A stretch of 40,892 bases of DNA from Methylovorus sp035565335 (lineage in GTDB: Bacteria; Pseudomonadota; Gammaproteobacteria; Burkholderiales; Methylophilaceae), in contig DATMSO010000049.1 of the NCBI GenBank assembly GCA_035565335.1, positions 1 to 40,892 of the forward strand. Reading direction: 5' to 3'. Shown here piece by piece: positions 17,509 through 26,270 of the stretch. Position 1 is the stretch's first letter; each line of letters opens with the position of its first letter. A model generated the notes under the pieces. That model did no database searches. It worked only from the letters and a program-made list of their open reading frames with translations, and was not told the origin of the DNA. The translations under genes and the position numbers were made by a program.

Positions 17509-18258
17509 TTATTGTTGCAACTGTTCGCTAGTGCGGCCAAAACGACGCTCACGCTGACGATAAGAGGCGATGGAAAGTTCGAAAGCAGCCGAGTCAAAGT
17601 CCGGCCACAAGGTGTCGGTAAAATACAGCTCGCTGTAAGCCAGCTGCCATAGAAGAAAGTTGCTGATGCGCTGCTCGCCGCCTGTACGAATGAACAGATC
17701 AGGCTCTGGAGCGTAATGCATGGAGAGATAAGGCGCCAGATGGTCTTCCGTATAAGTACCAGCAAGCTCCGGGCGCTCGGTTTGCAGACGGTTGACCGCC
17801 TGCAGGATATCCCAGCGGCCACCATAATTGGCAGCAATGGTCAGCGTAAGGCCGGTATTTTCGCGCGTCAGTTCCTCGGCACGTGCAATCTGCTCGCGCA
17901 AGGACGCATCAAAACGGGAATGGTCACCTATCATCACCAGACGAATGTTATTTTTGTGCAGCTTGGAAACCTCTTGCTGCAAGGCTTCCATGAAAAGCCC
18001 CATCAGGAAGGAAACCTCTTCCTGCGGGCGGCGCCAGTTTTCACTACTGAAGGCAAACAGCGTCAGATATTCAACGCCGATACTGGCACATTGCTTGACG
18101 ATATCGCGCACCACTTCCACGCCCCGTTTATGGCCAGCCACACGTGGCAAAAAGCGTTTTTTGGCCCAGCGACCATTGCCGTCCATGATGACGGCAATAT
18201 GACGCGGCACCTCAGCGGTGGCGGGAATGGATTGCGTGGAGCTGAAAAAAAGCGCCAA
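17509..18258 (-). CDS. uppS: undecaprenyl diphosphate synthase
   Basis: A 249-residue cis-prenyltransferase making the C55 lipid carrier for peptidoglycan and O-antigen. HIAVIMDGNGRWAKKR contains the catalytic Asp26, at the same number as in E. coli, and the C-terminal DLFIRTGGEQRISNFLLWQ block is invariant in the family. The start is TTG at 18258 with GGAG exactly 6 nt before; no ATG or GTG is available upstream of the motif. Confidence 0.95.
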   Translation of the reverse strand: MALFFSSTQSIPATAEVPRHIAVIMDGNGRWAKKRFLPRVAGHKRGVEVVRDIVKQCASIGVEYLTLFAFSSENWRRPQEEVSFLMGLFMEALQQEVSKLHKNNIRLVMIGDHSRFDASLREQIARAEELTRENTGLTLTIAANYGGRWDILQAVNRLQTERPELAGTYTEDHLAPYLSMHYAPEPDLFIRTGGEQRISNFLLWQLAYSELYFTDTLWPDFDSAAFELSIASYRQRERRFGRTSEQLQQ

Positions 18259-18296
18259 TCAAGACTCCGTTTCTAAAAGCGAATCAAACAAGACTA

Positions 18297-18854
18297 TTAC
18301 ACTGCCATCAGGTCGGCTTCTTTGACCTGCAGAAGCTTGTCAACTTCGGCCACAAAACGGTCAGTCAGCTTTTGCACTTCGTCCTGCATGCGGCGCTCAT
18401 CGTCCTCACTGATTTCTTTATCTTTGGTCAGCTTTTTCAGCTGGTCATTGGCATCGCGGCGAACATTACGAATTGCCACTTTGGCATTTTCACCTTCAGT
18501 GCGCACCACCTTGATCAGGTCGCGACGGCGCTCTTCGGTCAGCATGGGCATAGGTACACGAATCACATCGCCATTGGTCGCGGGGTTAAGGCCGAGGTCA
18601 CCATCGCGGATGGCTTTCTCGATTTTGGCAACCATATTCTTTTCATAAGGTTGCACATTGATGGTACGGGCATCACCCAGAGTGACGTTAGCCACCTGAT
18701 TCACCGCCACCATGGAGCCGTAGTATTCCACCATCACATGGTCCAGGAGACCCGTATGAGCACGGCCAGTCCGGACTTTCCCGAGGTCACTCTTCAGCGA
18801 CTCCAGAGACTTCTGCATCTTTTGTTCTGCGTTTTTCTTTACTTCGTTGATCAT
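18297..18854 (-). CDS. frr: ribosome recycling factor
   Basis: A 185-residue RRF that with EF-G splits post-termination ribosomes. It is colinear with E. coli Frr: INEVKKNAEQKMQKSLESL, the KVRTGRAHTGLLD block and ISEDDERRMQDEVQKLTD. AGGAG is 6 nt from the ATG at 18854; a GTG codon immediately upstream would leave only 3 nt and is rejected. It follows pyrH by 27 bp. Confidence 0.97.
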   Translation of the reverse strand: MINEVKKNAEQKMQKSLESLKSDLGKVRTGRAHTGLLDHVMVEYYGSMVAVNQVANVTLGDARTINVQPYEKNMVAKIEKAIRDGDLGLNPATNGDVIRVPMPMLTEERRRDLIKVVRTEGENAKVAIRNVRRDANDQLKKLTKDKEISEDDERRMQDEVQKLTDRFVAEVDKLLQVKEADLMAV

Positions 18855-18881
18855 CACTCTCTCCTAAACCTTGCGTACGCC

Positions 18882-19598
18882 TTAAGGCAATACGCGCGTA
18901 CCTTCATCCTCGCCCATGACGACACGCTTGAGGGCGCCCTGCTTGAATATACTGAACACGGAAATAGGTAATTTCTGATCGCGGCACAGTGTCAGTGCCG
19001 TCGCATCCATCACCTTGAGATTCTTGATAATGGCTTCATCAAAAGTCAGGGTTTTATAGCGCATTGCGTCGGGGTTGGTCTTGGGATCATCGGTATACAC
19101 GCCGTCGACCTTGGTGGCCTTCAGTACGATATCGGCATTCATTTCCATACCGCGCAGCGCCGCTGCGGTGTCGGTAGTGAAAAAAGGATTGCCGGTACCA
19201 GCGCCAAAAATCACCACGCGGCCCTCTTCCAGATACCGGATGGCTTTACCGCGAATATAAGGCTCGGCCACCTGTTCGATATTAAGTGCAGACTGCACGC
19301 GACTTACGAGGCCAACGTGACGCATGGCATCCTGCAAGGCCAGGGCATTCATGACCGTGGCCATCATGCCCATATAGTCAGCGGTAGCTCTATCCATACC
19401 CTCTGCGGCAGGCGCTACTCCACGAAAGATGTTGCCGCCACCGATGACGACAGCCACCTGCACACCCATATCCACCACTTCCTTGATCTCACTCACAATC
19501 CGCGTAATGGTCGCACGATTGATGCCATAACTATCATCGCCCATCAGGGCTTCACCAGATAACTTAAGCAGGATGCGTTTAAAGGCGGGGGATGTCAT
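18882..19598 (-). CDS. pyrH: UMP kinase
   Basis: A 238-residue amino-acid-kinase-fold UMP kinase, phosphorylating UMP to UDP and normally controlled by GTP and UTP. RILLKLSGEALMG and VVIGGGNIFRG form the phosphate-binding loops, and GTGNPFFTTDTAAALR and KVDGVYTDDP are the C-terminal nucleotide blocks. AGGAG is 4 nt before the ATG at 19598, which fixes the start. A 127-bp gap separates it from tsf and holds two predicted stem-loops. Confidence 0.97.
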   Translation of the reverse strand: MTSPAFKRILLKLSGEALMGDDSYGINRATITRIVSEIKEVVDMGVQVAVVIGGGNIFRGVAPAAEGMDRATADYMGMMATVMNALALQDAMRHVGLVSRVQSALNIEQVAEPYIRGKAIRYLEEGRVVIFGAGTGNPFFTTDTAAALRGMEMNADIVLKATKVDGVYTDDPKTNPDAMRYKTLTFDEAIIKNLKVMDATALTLCRDQKLPISVFSIFKQGALKRVVMGEDEGTRVLP

Positions 19599-19618
19599 GG
19601 GGCTCCTATCTGAATTGT

Positions 19619-19658
19619 GCAAACGACAATGCGTTATTAAATCACATTATCGTTTTGC
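19619..19658 (-). promoter_or_regulatory. stem-loop in the pyrH leader
   Basis: On minus-strand RNA, arms 19658-19645 and 19631-19619 pair over 13 positions (12 Watson-Crick, one G-U) with a single bulged A and a 13-nt loop. It ends 20 nt before the pyrH start codon, just upstream of the AGGAG. No U-run follows, so it is not a terminator. The role is unknown; it may control translation or mRNA processing. Confidence 0.5.
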
Positions 19659-19676
19659 AGCGATTACATCATTACA

Positions 19677-19701
19677 GCCGCAGGGGTGACCCCCCCCGCG
19701 G
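19677..19701 (-). promoter_or_regulatory. G-rich hairpin with eight-G run downstream of tsf
   Basis: Minus-strand RNA can pair CCGC with GCGG and GGGG with CCCC around a UCA-containing loop, with extra unpaired G from an eight-base G run (19697-19690). No U-tract follows, so it may be a pause or partial 3'-end stabiliser for tsf. Confidence 0.35.
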
Positions 19702-19725
19702 TTTAACTACCAGAGAAACTGCAAC

Positions 19726-20601
19726 CTAGATCTTGGCTGCAGCAGCGACTTCAGCAGCGAAGTCGGTAACAACCTTCTCAATGCCTTCACCAACAATGTA
19801 CATGGTGAACGATGCAACGGAAGCGTTTTTGGACTTGAGCAGTTGCTCGATAGATTGCTTGTCATCCTTGACGAAAGGCTGGCTCAGCAGTGTCACTTCC
19901 TTCAGGAATTTCTGCACGGTACCTTCTGCAATCTTTTCCAGCATCGCATCAGGCTTGCCTGCCTCTTTAGCCTTCTCGATGGCAACACGGCGCTCAGCTT
20001 CAATCAAGGCTGCATCCACGCCGCTGGCATCCAGAGACTTGGGCTTTGCAGCGGCAATGTGCATGGCAATGTCCTTGCCCAGCGCTTCATCACCACCAAC
20101 CAGATCAACCAAAACACCGATCTTGCTGCCGTGTACATAGCTGTACAGCTTGCCTTGTGCATCTGCACGCAGGAAACGACGCGGGGTGATGTTCTCACCG
20201 ATCTTGCCAACCAGCACAGTGCGGTTTTCTTCTACGGTAGCGGAACCCATCTTCAGGCCTGCTACGTCAGCGATATCCGCTGGCTTGTTATTGGCAATAA
20301 CGGTAGCCAGTTCGTTAACGAAGTTAACGAAGTCCTGGTTCTTGGCACAGAAGTCGGTTTCGGAGTTCACTTCCACCATGGCGCCGGTTTTGCCATCAGC
20401 ACTGATGCTGATGCCAACGGTACCTTCTGCAGCCACACGACCAGCAGCCTTGCTTGCCTTGTTGCCAAAACGTACACGCAGAATCTCTTCTGCACGTGTC
20501 ATGTCGCCTTCGGCTTCTGTCAGCGCTTTTTTGCAATCCATCATGGGCGCATCGGTGCGCTCACGCAATTCCTTTACCATGCCTGCGGTAATTTCAGCCA
20601 T
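19726..20601 (-). CDS. tsf: elongation factor Ts
   Basis: A 291-residue EF-Ts, the nucleotide exchange factor of EF-Tu. The N-terminal UBA-like domain (AEITAGMVKELRERTDAPMMDCKKAL) and the NSETDFCAKNQDF block that contacts EF-Tu are present. The ATG at 20601 has AGGAG 6 nt upstream; a farther in-frame TTG would overlap that site. It is separated from rpsB by 87 bp containing a strong terminator-like hairpin, as in the rpsB-tsf operons of many proteobacteria. Confidence 0.97.
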   Translation of the reverse strand: MAEITAGMVKELRERTDAPMMDCKKALTEAEGDMTRAEEILRVRFGNKASKAAGRVAAEGTVGISISADGKTGAMVEVNSETDFCAKNQDFVNFVNELATVIANNKPADIADVAGLKMGSATVEENRTVLVGKIGENITPRRFLRADAQGKLYSYVHGSKIGVLVDLVGGDEALGKDIAMHIAAAKPKSLDASGVDAALIEAERRVAIEKAKEAGKPDAMLEKIAEGTVQKFLKEVTLLSQPFVKDDKQSIEQLLKSKNASVASFTMYIVGEGIEKVVTDFAAEVAAAAKI

Positions 20602-20653
20602 TATTTGCTCCTTCAATGATGATCTCGGCCAGACTTGGCCAAATAACAGATAT

Positions 20654-20679
20654 AAAAAAGGGGGCTTTCGCCCCCTTTT
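20654..20679 (-). terminator. rpsB-tsf intergenic terminator/attenuator
   Basis: Minus-strand RNA has a perfect GGGGGC / GCCCCC stem closed by a GAAA tetraloop, flanked by A on the 5' side and followed by six U. It lies 10 bp after the rpsB stop and should set the rpsB to tsf ratio. Confidence 0.88.
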
Positions 20680-20688
20680 ATCAGGGTC

Positions 20689-21438
20689 TTACTCTGCCGC
20701 GGTTTCTTCAACCTCGACGAACTCTTCTTCGCTAGCGGACTTCACGATTTCCGTGATGGCCTGGCTGCGGCCTTCCAGCACCGCATCAGCAATACCGCGG
20801 GCATACAGACGAATCGCACGGCTGGAGTCATCGTTACCAGGGATAACGTAAGCAACGCCATCTGGAGAGTTGTTGGTATCAACAACACCGATAACAGGAA
20901 TGCCCAGCTTGGCAGCTTCAGTCACAGCGCCGCTTTCGTGACCTACGTCCACGATGAAAATCGCATCTGGCAGGCCGCCCATTTCCTTGATACCACCGAT
21001 AGAGCGCTGCAGCTTCTCAACTTCGCGCTTGTAGCCCAGGGCTTCTTTCTTGCCGAACTTGTCCAGGCTACCATCTTGAAGCATGGTTTCGTAGTCGTTC
21101 AGACGCTTGATGGATTGCTTGACGGTCTTGAAGTTAGTCAGCATGCCACCCAGCCAGCGGTGGTTAACGTAAGCGCAGTTAGCGCGCTCAGCTTCTTCCT
21201 TCATGATGTCGCGTGCTTGACGCTTGGTGCCAACGAACAGGATACGGCCCTTGTTTGCAGCCAGTTGACGCACATACTTCAGCGCATCTTCGAACAGTGG
21301 CAGGGTTTTTTCCAGGTTGACGATATGAATCTTGTTACGGTCACCGAAGATGAACGGTGCCATCTTGGGGTTCCAGTAGCGGGTTTGATGGCCGAAGTGC
21401 ACACCGGCTTCCAGCATTTGACGCATAGTTACGGACAT
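20689..21438 (-). CDS. rpsB: 30S ribosomal protein S2
   Basis: A 249-residue S2 protein of the small ribosomal subunit: SVTMRQMLEAGVHFGHQTRYWNPKM at the N-terminus, VNHRWLGGMLTNFKT and LGIPVIGVVDTNNSPD as family blocks, and an acidic C-terminal tail (EEEFVEVEETAAE). It is the first gene of the long minus-strand operon. It reads divergently from map across a 225-bp region that contains two potential leader hairpins; autoregulation by S2 through the leader is known in gammaproteobacteria but is only a guess here. Confidence 0.98.
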   Translation of the reverse strand: MSVTMRQMLEAGVHFGHQTRYWNPKMAPFIFGDRNKIHIVNLEKTLPLFEDALKYVRQLAANKGRILFVGTKRQARDIMKEEAERANCAYVNHRWLGGMLTNFKTVKQSIKRLNDYETMLQDGSLDKFGKKEALGYKREVEKLQRSIGGIKEMGGLPDAIFIVDVGHESGAVTEAAKLGIPVIGVVDTNNSPDGVAYVIPGNDDSSRAIRLYARGIADAVLEGRSQAITEIVKSASEEEFVEVEETAAE

Positions 21439-21484
21439 AAAAGTCTCCAGTAAGGGTTAATTGCTTCCACACGCCCAACCAACA

Positions 21485-21555
21485 TCCGTCATTAACGGAC
21501 ACCCTGTACGGGGCATGTGTGCAGATTTTTGCGTACGAAAAACAAAACATACGCA
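21485..21555 (-). promoter_or_regulatory. two potential rpsB leader hairpins
   Basis: Within the 225 bp between rpsB and map, minus-strand RNA can form an 8-bp hairpin with arms 21555-21548 and 21537-21530 (one G-U pair) and a ten-nucleotide U-rich loop. Nearer the gene it can form a hairpin with perfect UCCGU / ACGGA arms (21499-21495 and 21489-21485). These are candidates for S2 feedback control. I could not pick convincing promoters for either gene in this gap. Confidence 0.35.
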
Positions 21556-21663
21556 GGTTTAAGGCCGCCAGCAGCCAATTAAGCTGCCAAACGGGTGCAA
21601 TATGTTACCATAAGCGACTGTCTGAACTCAAGGAAAAACAAGCTCCGGCTTAATGCAGTGAAT

Positions 21664-22461
21664 ATGGCAATTACCATCAAGAATGACCTCGACATTGAGA
21701 AAATGCGCATCGCGGGTCGCCTTGCCTCTGAAGTGCTTGATTTTATCACGCCTCACGTCCAGGCTGGCGTCACTACCGAATATCTCGACAAACTCTGCCA
21801 TGACTACATGGTGAATGAACAAAAGACCATTCCGGCTCCGCTCAATTATGCGCCGCATGGTCACACGCCCTACCCCAAATCCATCTGCACCTCGATCAAC
21901 CATCAGATCTGCCATGGCGTGCCCGGCCCCAAAGTGCTGAAAAATGGCGACATAGTGAATCTCGACATTACCGTGATCAAGGATGGCTACCATGGCGATA
22001 CCAGCCGCATGTTCATGGTGGGTGAACCTTCTATCCAGGCCAAGCGCTTGTGCGATATTACCTATGAATGCATGTGGCTCGGTATCCAGCAGGTAAAGCC
22101 CGGCGCTACGCTGGGCGACATCGGCCATGCCATTCAGGTATATGCCGAAAAAAGCGGGTATAGCGTGGTACGCGAATTCTGCGGCCACGGCATCGGCAAG
22201 AAATTTCACGAAGATCCGCAGGTATTGCATTACGGCAAACCTGGCGCCGGCGTCAAGCTGCAAAAAGGCATGATTTTCACCATTGAACCGATGATCAATG
22301 CCGGCAAACGCGACATCAAGCAACTGGGCGATGGCTGGACCATCGTGACCAAAGACCATAGCCTCTCGGCCCAATGGGAACATACCGTGCTGGTGACGGA
22401 TACCGGCTATGAGGTTCTTACCGTGTCGGCTGGCTCGCCTGCCATACCCAGCTTTATTTAA
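21664..22461 (+). CDS. map: methionine aminopeptidase type I
   Basis: A 265-residue type Ia enzyme removing the initiator methionine after deformylation. The five metal ligands are in NLDITVIKDGYHGDTSRMF (two Asp), GHGIGKKFHEDP (His), FTIEPM (Glu) and SAQWEHTVLV (Glu). I chose the ATG at 21664 (MAITIKNDLDIEKM), which fits the family N-terminus; the frame is open upstream but that sequence has no family match. It stands back-to-back with rpsB, a conserved arrangement, and 9 bp before glnD. Confidence 0.96.
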   Translation: MAITIKNDLDIEKMRIAGRLASEVLDFITPHVQAGVTTEYLDKLCHDYMVNEQKTIPAPLNYAPHGHTPYPKSICTSINHQICHGVPGPKVLKNGDIVNLDITVIKDGYHGDTSRMFMVGEPSIQAKRLCDITYECMWLGIQQVKPGATLGDIGHAIQVYAEKSGYSVVREFCGHGIGKKFHEDPQVLHYGKPGAGVKLQKGMIFTIEPMINAGKRDIKQLGDGWTIVTKDHSLSAQWEHTVLVTDTGYEVLTVSAGSPAIPSFI

Positions 22462-22470
22462 AGCTTAAGC

Positions 22471-25059
22471 ATGCCTCAAGCGTTGCCGGAAACTCCTCAA
22501 GCCAGCCTGGCGAAAGATTGGCGCCTCAAACTGCAGGCCTGCCAGCAAACGCTGCAACAGGCATTTGAGGAATCCGGCAACACCACGGCCTTGCTCAAAG
22601 GCCACTCCCGCTTTGTAGACCAGCTGCTGCAAGCCCTTTGGCAGGATGCCGGTCTTACTCAGTCGGTCTGCCTCATCGCCGTAGGCGGCTATGGGCGTGG
22701 CGAGCTTTTCCCTCATTCCGATGTGGATCTGCTGATCCTGCTGCCGGACAATTACGACACGGCGCTGGATCGCCAGATTGAAGCGCTGGTAGGCACGTTC
22801 TGGGATATCGGCCTGGCTGTGGGCCACAGCGTGCGCACCCTCAGCGAATGCGCAGAAGAAGCATCCAAGGATGTCACCGTGCAGACCAACCTGCTGGAGT
22901 CGCGCTGGCTGGCGGGACACAAGCCTCTGTATGCGGAATTTCAGGCAGCATTCTCCGCCAGCATGAACACGCAGGCTTTTTTTGAAGCCAAGATGCTGGA
23001 GCAACGGCAGCGCCACGCCAAATTCAACCATACGCCTTACAACCTGGAACCGAATATCAAGGAAAGTCCAGGCGGATTGCGGGATTTGCAAACCATCTTG
23101 TGGATTACGCGCAGCCTGGGCCTGGGCAGCGCCTGGAGCACGCTGGTCAGGCACGGCCTGATCACCCAGCAGGAAGCGCGGCTGGTGCGCCGCCACGAGC
23201 AATACCTGCAGATGCTACGCATCCGTCTGCACTACCTTGCCAAGCGTCGCGAAGACCGGTTGATCTTTGACTTCCAGAATGATCTGGCCAAGCAGCTCAA
23301 TCATGTGACCAGCCGCAGCAAACGCGCCAGCGAGCAGCTGATGCACAACTACTATCGCAGCGCGAAGTTCATTCACTTGATGAATGAAATCCTGCTGCAA
23401 TTGCTGCGCGAAAGAATTTATCCGAATGCGGCGCCAGCGGTGGCGATCAATGCGCATTTCGAAGCCAGAAACAATCTGCTGGATGCGCGATACAGCGCCC
23501 TGCTGCAGAAGAATCCCACCACCATACTGGAAAGCTTTCTGCTGCTGGAACAGCATCCCGAACTGACGGGCATGAGCCCCACTCTGCTCAGGACGCTTTA
23601 CCGGGTAAAAAAACTGGTCAACCGTGACTTCCGGCAGAACCCCATCAACAAACAGCTGTTTCTGGAAATCCTGAAACAGCCGGACGGGGTTACCCACGCG
23701 TTGCGTCGCATGAACCGCTACGGCATTCTGGGAAACTACATTCCGGCCTTTGGCCGCATCGTCGGGCAGATGCAGCATGATCTGTTTCATGTATACACGG
23801 TGGATGAGCACATTCTGAATGTGCTGCGCAATCTTCGCCGCTTTGCCCTGCCCGAGCTTGCTCATGAGTTTCCGCTGTGCAGCCAGCTTTTCATGCAGTT
23901 TGACAAGCCTTACCTGCTGTATCTCGGCGCTTTGTTTCATGACATTGCCAAAGGCCGTGGCGGCGACCATTCAACTCTCGGGGCCGTGGATGCCAAGCGA
24001 TTCTGCAAGGCTCATGGCCTGAATCGCGAAGACAGCGAGCTGGTAGCCTGGCTGGTCGAGGCGCACCTCATCATGTCCAGCACCGCGCAAAAGGCGGATC
24101 TGAGCGATCCGCTGGTCATTGAAAACTTTGCGCGCCAGATGAGGAACGAACGTCGTCTGACCGCGCTTTACCTGCTGACCGTCGCCGATATCCGCGGCAC
24201 CAGCCCGGCCGTATGGAATGCCTGGAAAGCCAAACTGCTGGAAAACCTGTTCACCGCCGCGCAACGCCTGATGCGCGACGCCAGCGCCAATGCGGACTGC
24301 ACGATTGAAATCAAGCTGCGCCAGCAACAGGCCGAAGAAACACTCAGCTATTACGGCATCAAGAAGCCCAGCTACCAGCCGCTATGGGAGCAACTGGGTT
24401 CCAGCTATTTTCTCAAGCACACCAGCCAGGAGATCGCCTGGCATAGCCGCTTGCTGCTGCCGCACCTGAATACGGAAAAACCCATTGTCCGCGCCCGCCT
24501 CAGTCCCGCCGGCGATGGTATTCAGACCATGATCTACATGCGCGACCGCGACGACCTGTTTGCCCGTATCTGCAGCTTCTTTGATCGCATGAGCTACAAC
24601 ATTCAGGAGGCCCGCATCCATACCAGCCGCCATGGTTATGCGCTGGACAGTTTCCTAGTGGCGGATCAAAGCAGCAAATCGGTGGTGTACCGCGATCTGC
24701 TCAACTTCATCGAATATGAGCTGACGCAAAAACTCATGCCCGAGCAACCGCTGGAAACACCGCTGCAGGGCCGTTTAAACCGGCAGGTGAAGCACATGCC
24801 CATCAGCGCCACCATCAATATCCAGCGCGAGGGGCAAACCAACTATCACTTGCTAGATATTGTGGCGGGTGACAGACCGGGCCTGCTATCTCAACTGGCG
24901 CATACCTTCCTCGCGCATGGCATCCATCTGCATACCGCCAAAATCAACACCCTGGGCAATCGCGCGGAGGATACCTTCCTCATCTCCGGCAAGTCTGGCC
25001 AGCCATTGACCGACAGCGCTCTGCAAAACCTCAAAGAAGACCTCAGCCGTCAGCTGTAA
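22471..25059 (+). CDS. glnD: bifunctional PII uridylyltransferase / uridylyl-removing enzyme
   Basis: An 862-residue nitrogen sensor that uridylylates PII proteins when glutamine is low and removes UMP when it is high. The nucleotidyltransferase motif GGYGRGELFPHSDVDLLIL is at 72-90. The HD hydrolase motif (LYLGALFHDIAKGRGGDHS) is near 485-500, and two ACT glutamine-sensing domains lie at about 680-760 and 785-862 (DRDDLFARICSFFDRM; DIVAGDRPGLLSQLAHTF). Full length and intact. It is probably co-transcribed with map. Confidence 0.96.
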   Translation: MPQALPETPQASLAKDWRLKLQACQQTLQQAFEESGNTTALLKGHSRFVDQLLQALWQDAGLTQSVCLIAVGGYGRGELFPHSDVDLLILLPDNYDTALDRQIEALVGTFWDIGLAVGHSVRTLSECAEEASKDVTVQTNLLESRWLAGHKPLYAEFQAAFSASMNTQAFFEAKMLEQRQRHAKFNHTPYNLEPNIKESPGGLRDLQTILWITRSLGLGSAWSTLVRHGLITQQEARLVRRHEQYLQMLRIRLHYLAKRREDRLIFDFQNDLAKQLNHVTSRSKRASEQLMHNYYRSAKFIHLMNEILLQLLRERIYPNAAPAVAINAHFEARNNLLDARYSALLQKNPTTILESFLLLEQHPELTGMSPTLLRTLYRVKKLVNRDFRQNPINKQLFLEILKQPDGVTHALRRMNRYGILGNYIPAFGRIVGQMQHDLFHVYTVDEHILNVLRNLRRFALPELAHEFPLCSQLFMQFDKPYLLYLGALFHDIAKGRGGDHSTLGAVDAKRFCKAHGLNREDSELVAWLVEAHLIMSSTAQKADLSDPLVIENFARQMRNERRLTALYLLTVADIRGTSPAVWNAWKAKLLENLFTAAQRLMRDASANADCTIEIKLRQQQAEETLSYYGIKKPSYQPLWEQLGSSYFLKHTSQEIAWHSRLLLPHLNTEKPIVRARLSPAGDGIQTMIYMRDRDDLFARICSFFDRMSYNIQEARIHTSRHGYALDSFLVADQSSKSVVYRDLLNFIEYELTQKLMPEQPLETPLQGRLNRQVKHMPISATINIQREGQTNYHLLDIVAGDRPGLLSQLAHTFLAHGIHLHTAKINTLGNRAEDTFLISGKSGQPLTDSALQNLKEDLSRQL

Positions 25060-25076
25060 CAGGGCATCACTGCTCC

Positions 25077-26270
25077 GTGTCTACGACCCCCAGCCCTACT
25101 ACCCCATCGAATCTTAGCCCATCCTCTCTCGGCAGGCGCATCGCCCATCTGGATATGGATATGTTTTTTGCCGGGGTCGAGCTTTTACGCTATCCGCAAT
25201 TAAAAGGGCTACCGGTGGTGGTGGGCGGAAGATCGATTGATACGCCTCGCCAGCTTGCAGATGGGCACTGGCAATTTGCCCGCCTGGGCGATTATGCCGG
25301 GCGTGGCGTGGTAACTACCTCCACCTATGAAGCGCGCGCCCTGGGGGTTTTTTCTGCCATGGGCTTGATGAAGGCCGCCGCCAAGGCACCGCAAGCGATC
25401 CTGCTGCCTGCCAATTTTGATGCCTATCGCCATTACTCCAGGCTTTTCAAGCAGGCTGTGCGCGAGATTGCCCCGCATGTGGAAGACCGCGGCATAGACG
25501 AGATTTATATTGATCTCAGCGAGCATACCGAACCCAGCCAGGCGCTAGCCCAGCGGCTGAAAGACGCGGTCCATGCCGCCACCGGCCTCACGTGTTCCAT
25601 CTGCATCGCCCCCAACAAGCTGTTGGCCAAGATAGGCTCCGACCTGGATAAACCCGATGGTCTCACCTTGCTGGACGAAAGCTCGCTCGCAACCCGGATA
25701 TGGCCGCTGTCGGTCAGCAAAATCAATGGCATAGGGCCAAAAGCCGTCGCCAAACTGGCGACAATAGACATCCATACCATCGCCCAGCTGGCGCAAGCCG
25801 AGGTAGGGATGTTGCAATCAACCTTTGGCCGCAGCTATGCCGCCTGGTTGCTCAATGTCGCCCATGGGCAGGACAGCCGGCCGGTCACCATGTATTCCGA
25901 ACCCAAGTCGATCAGCCGCGAAACGACCTTCGAGCGGGATTTGCATGTGAGACAGGACCGTGCACTTCTTAGCGAAATATTCACCAGCCTCTGCGAGCGC
26001 GTTGCCCAGGATTTAAAAACCAAGCGCTATATGGCGGGCACCGTGGGCATCAAATTGCGCTATCAGGATTTCAGCACGGTCACCCGCGACCTGACTCTTC
26101 CCGAGCCGATCAGCGATGCCAGCGCGATTCGAAAAGCGGCAGGAGAATGCCTCAAACGCGCGCCATTAAATAAGCGCATACGCCTGCTCGGCGTCAAGCT
26201 CAGTCAGCTGACGCCGGTGGAAGACAGCGTAAATCCCAAACAGGTGCAGGCGCCGCTACCATTTGAGTAG
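25077..26270 (+). CDS. dinB: DNA polymerase IV (Y-family)
   Basis: A 397-residue translesion polymerase. Catalytic carboxylates are in HLDMDMFFAGVE and the GIDEIYIDLSEH block (Ser-Leu-Asp-Glu in E. coli, here Gly-Ile-Asp-Glu). A helix-hairpin-helix KINGIGPKAVAKL and a little-finger domain follow, and the chain ends QVQAPLPFE, consistent with a beta-clamp-binding tail. About 20 residues are inserted between the GG and RGV of the fingers region (about 52-75) compared with E. coli. The start is GTG at 25077, 17 bp after glnD; the next ATG codons lie inside the active site. Confidence 0.92.
   Translation: MSTTPSPTTPSNLSPSSLGRRIAHLDMDMFFAGVELLRYPQLKGLPVVVGGRSIDTPRQLADGHWQFARLGDYAGRGVVTTSTYEARALGVFSAMGLMKAAAKAPQAILLPANFDAYRHYSRLFKQAVREIAPHVEDRGIDEIYIDLSEHTEPSQALAQRLKDAVHAATGLTCSICIAPNKLLAKIGSDLDKPDGLTLLDESSLATRIWPLSVSKINGIGPKAVAKLATIDIHTIAQLAQAEVGMLQSTFGRSYAAWLLNVAHGQDSRPVTMYSEPKSISRETTFERDLHVRQDRALLSEIFTSLCERVAQDLKTKRYMAGTVGIKLRYQDFSTVTRDLTLPEPISDASAIRKAAGECLKRAPLNKRIRLLGVKLSQLTPVEDSVNPKQVQAPLPFE

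Noticed and set aside
7149..21438. The long minus-strand run as a novel gene cluster
   Set aside because: The order rpsB to rnhB is a well-known conserved proteobacterial arrangement; each gene has a clear known role.
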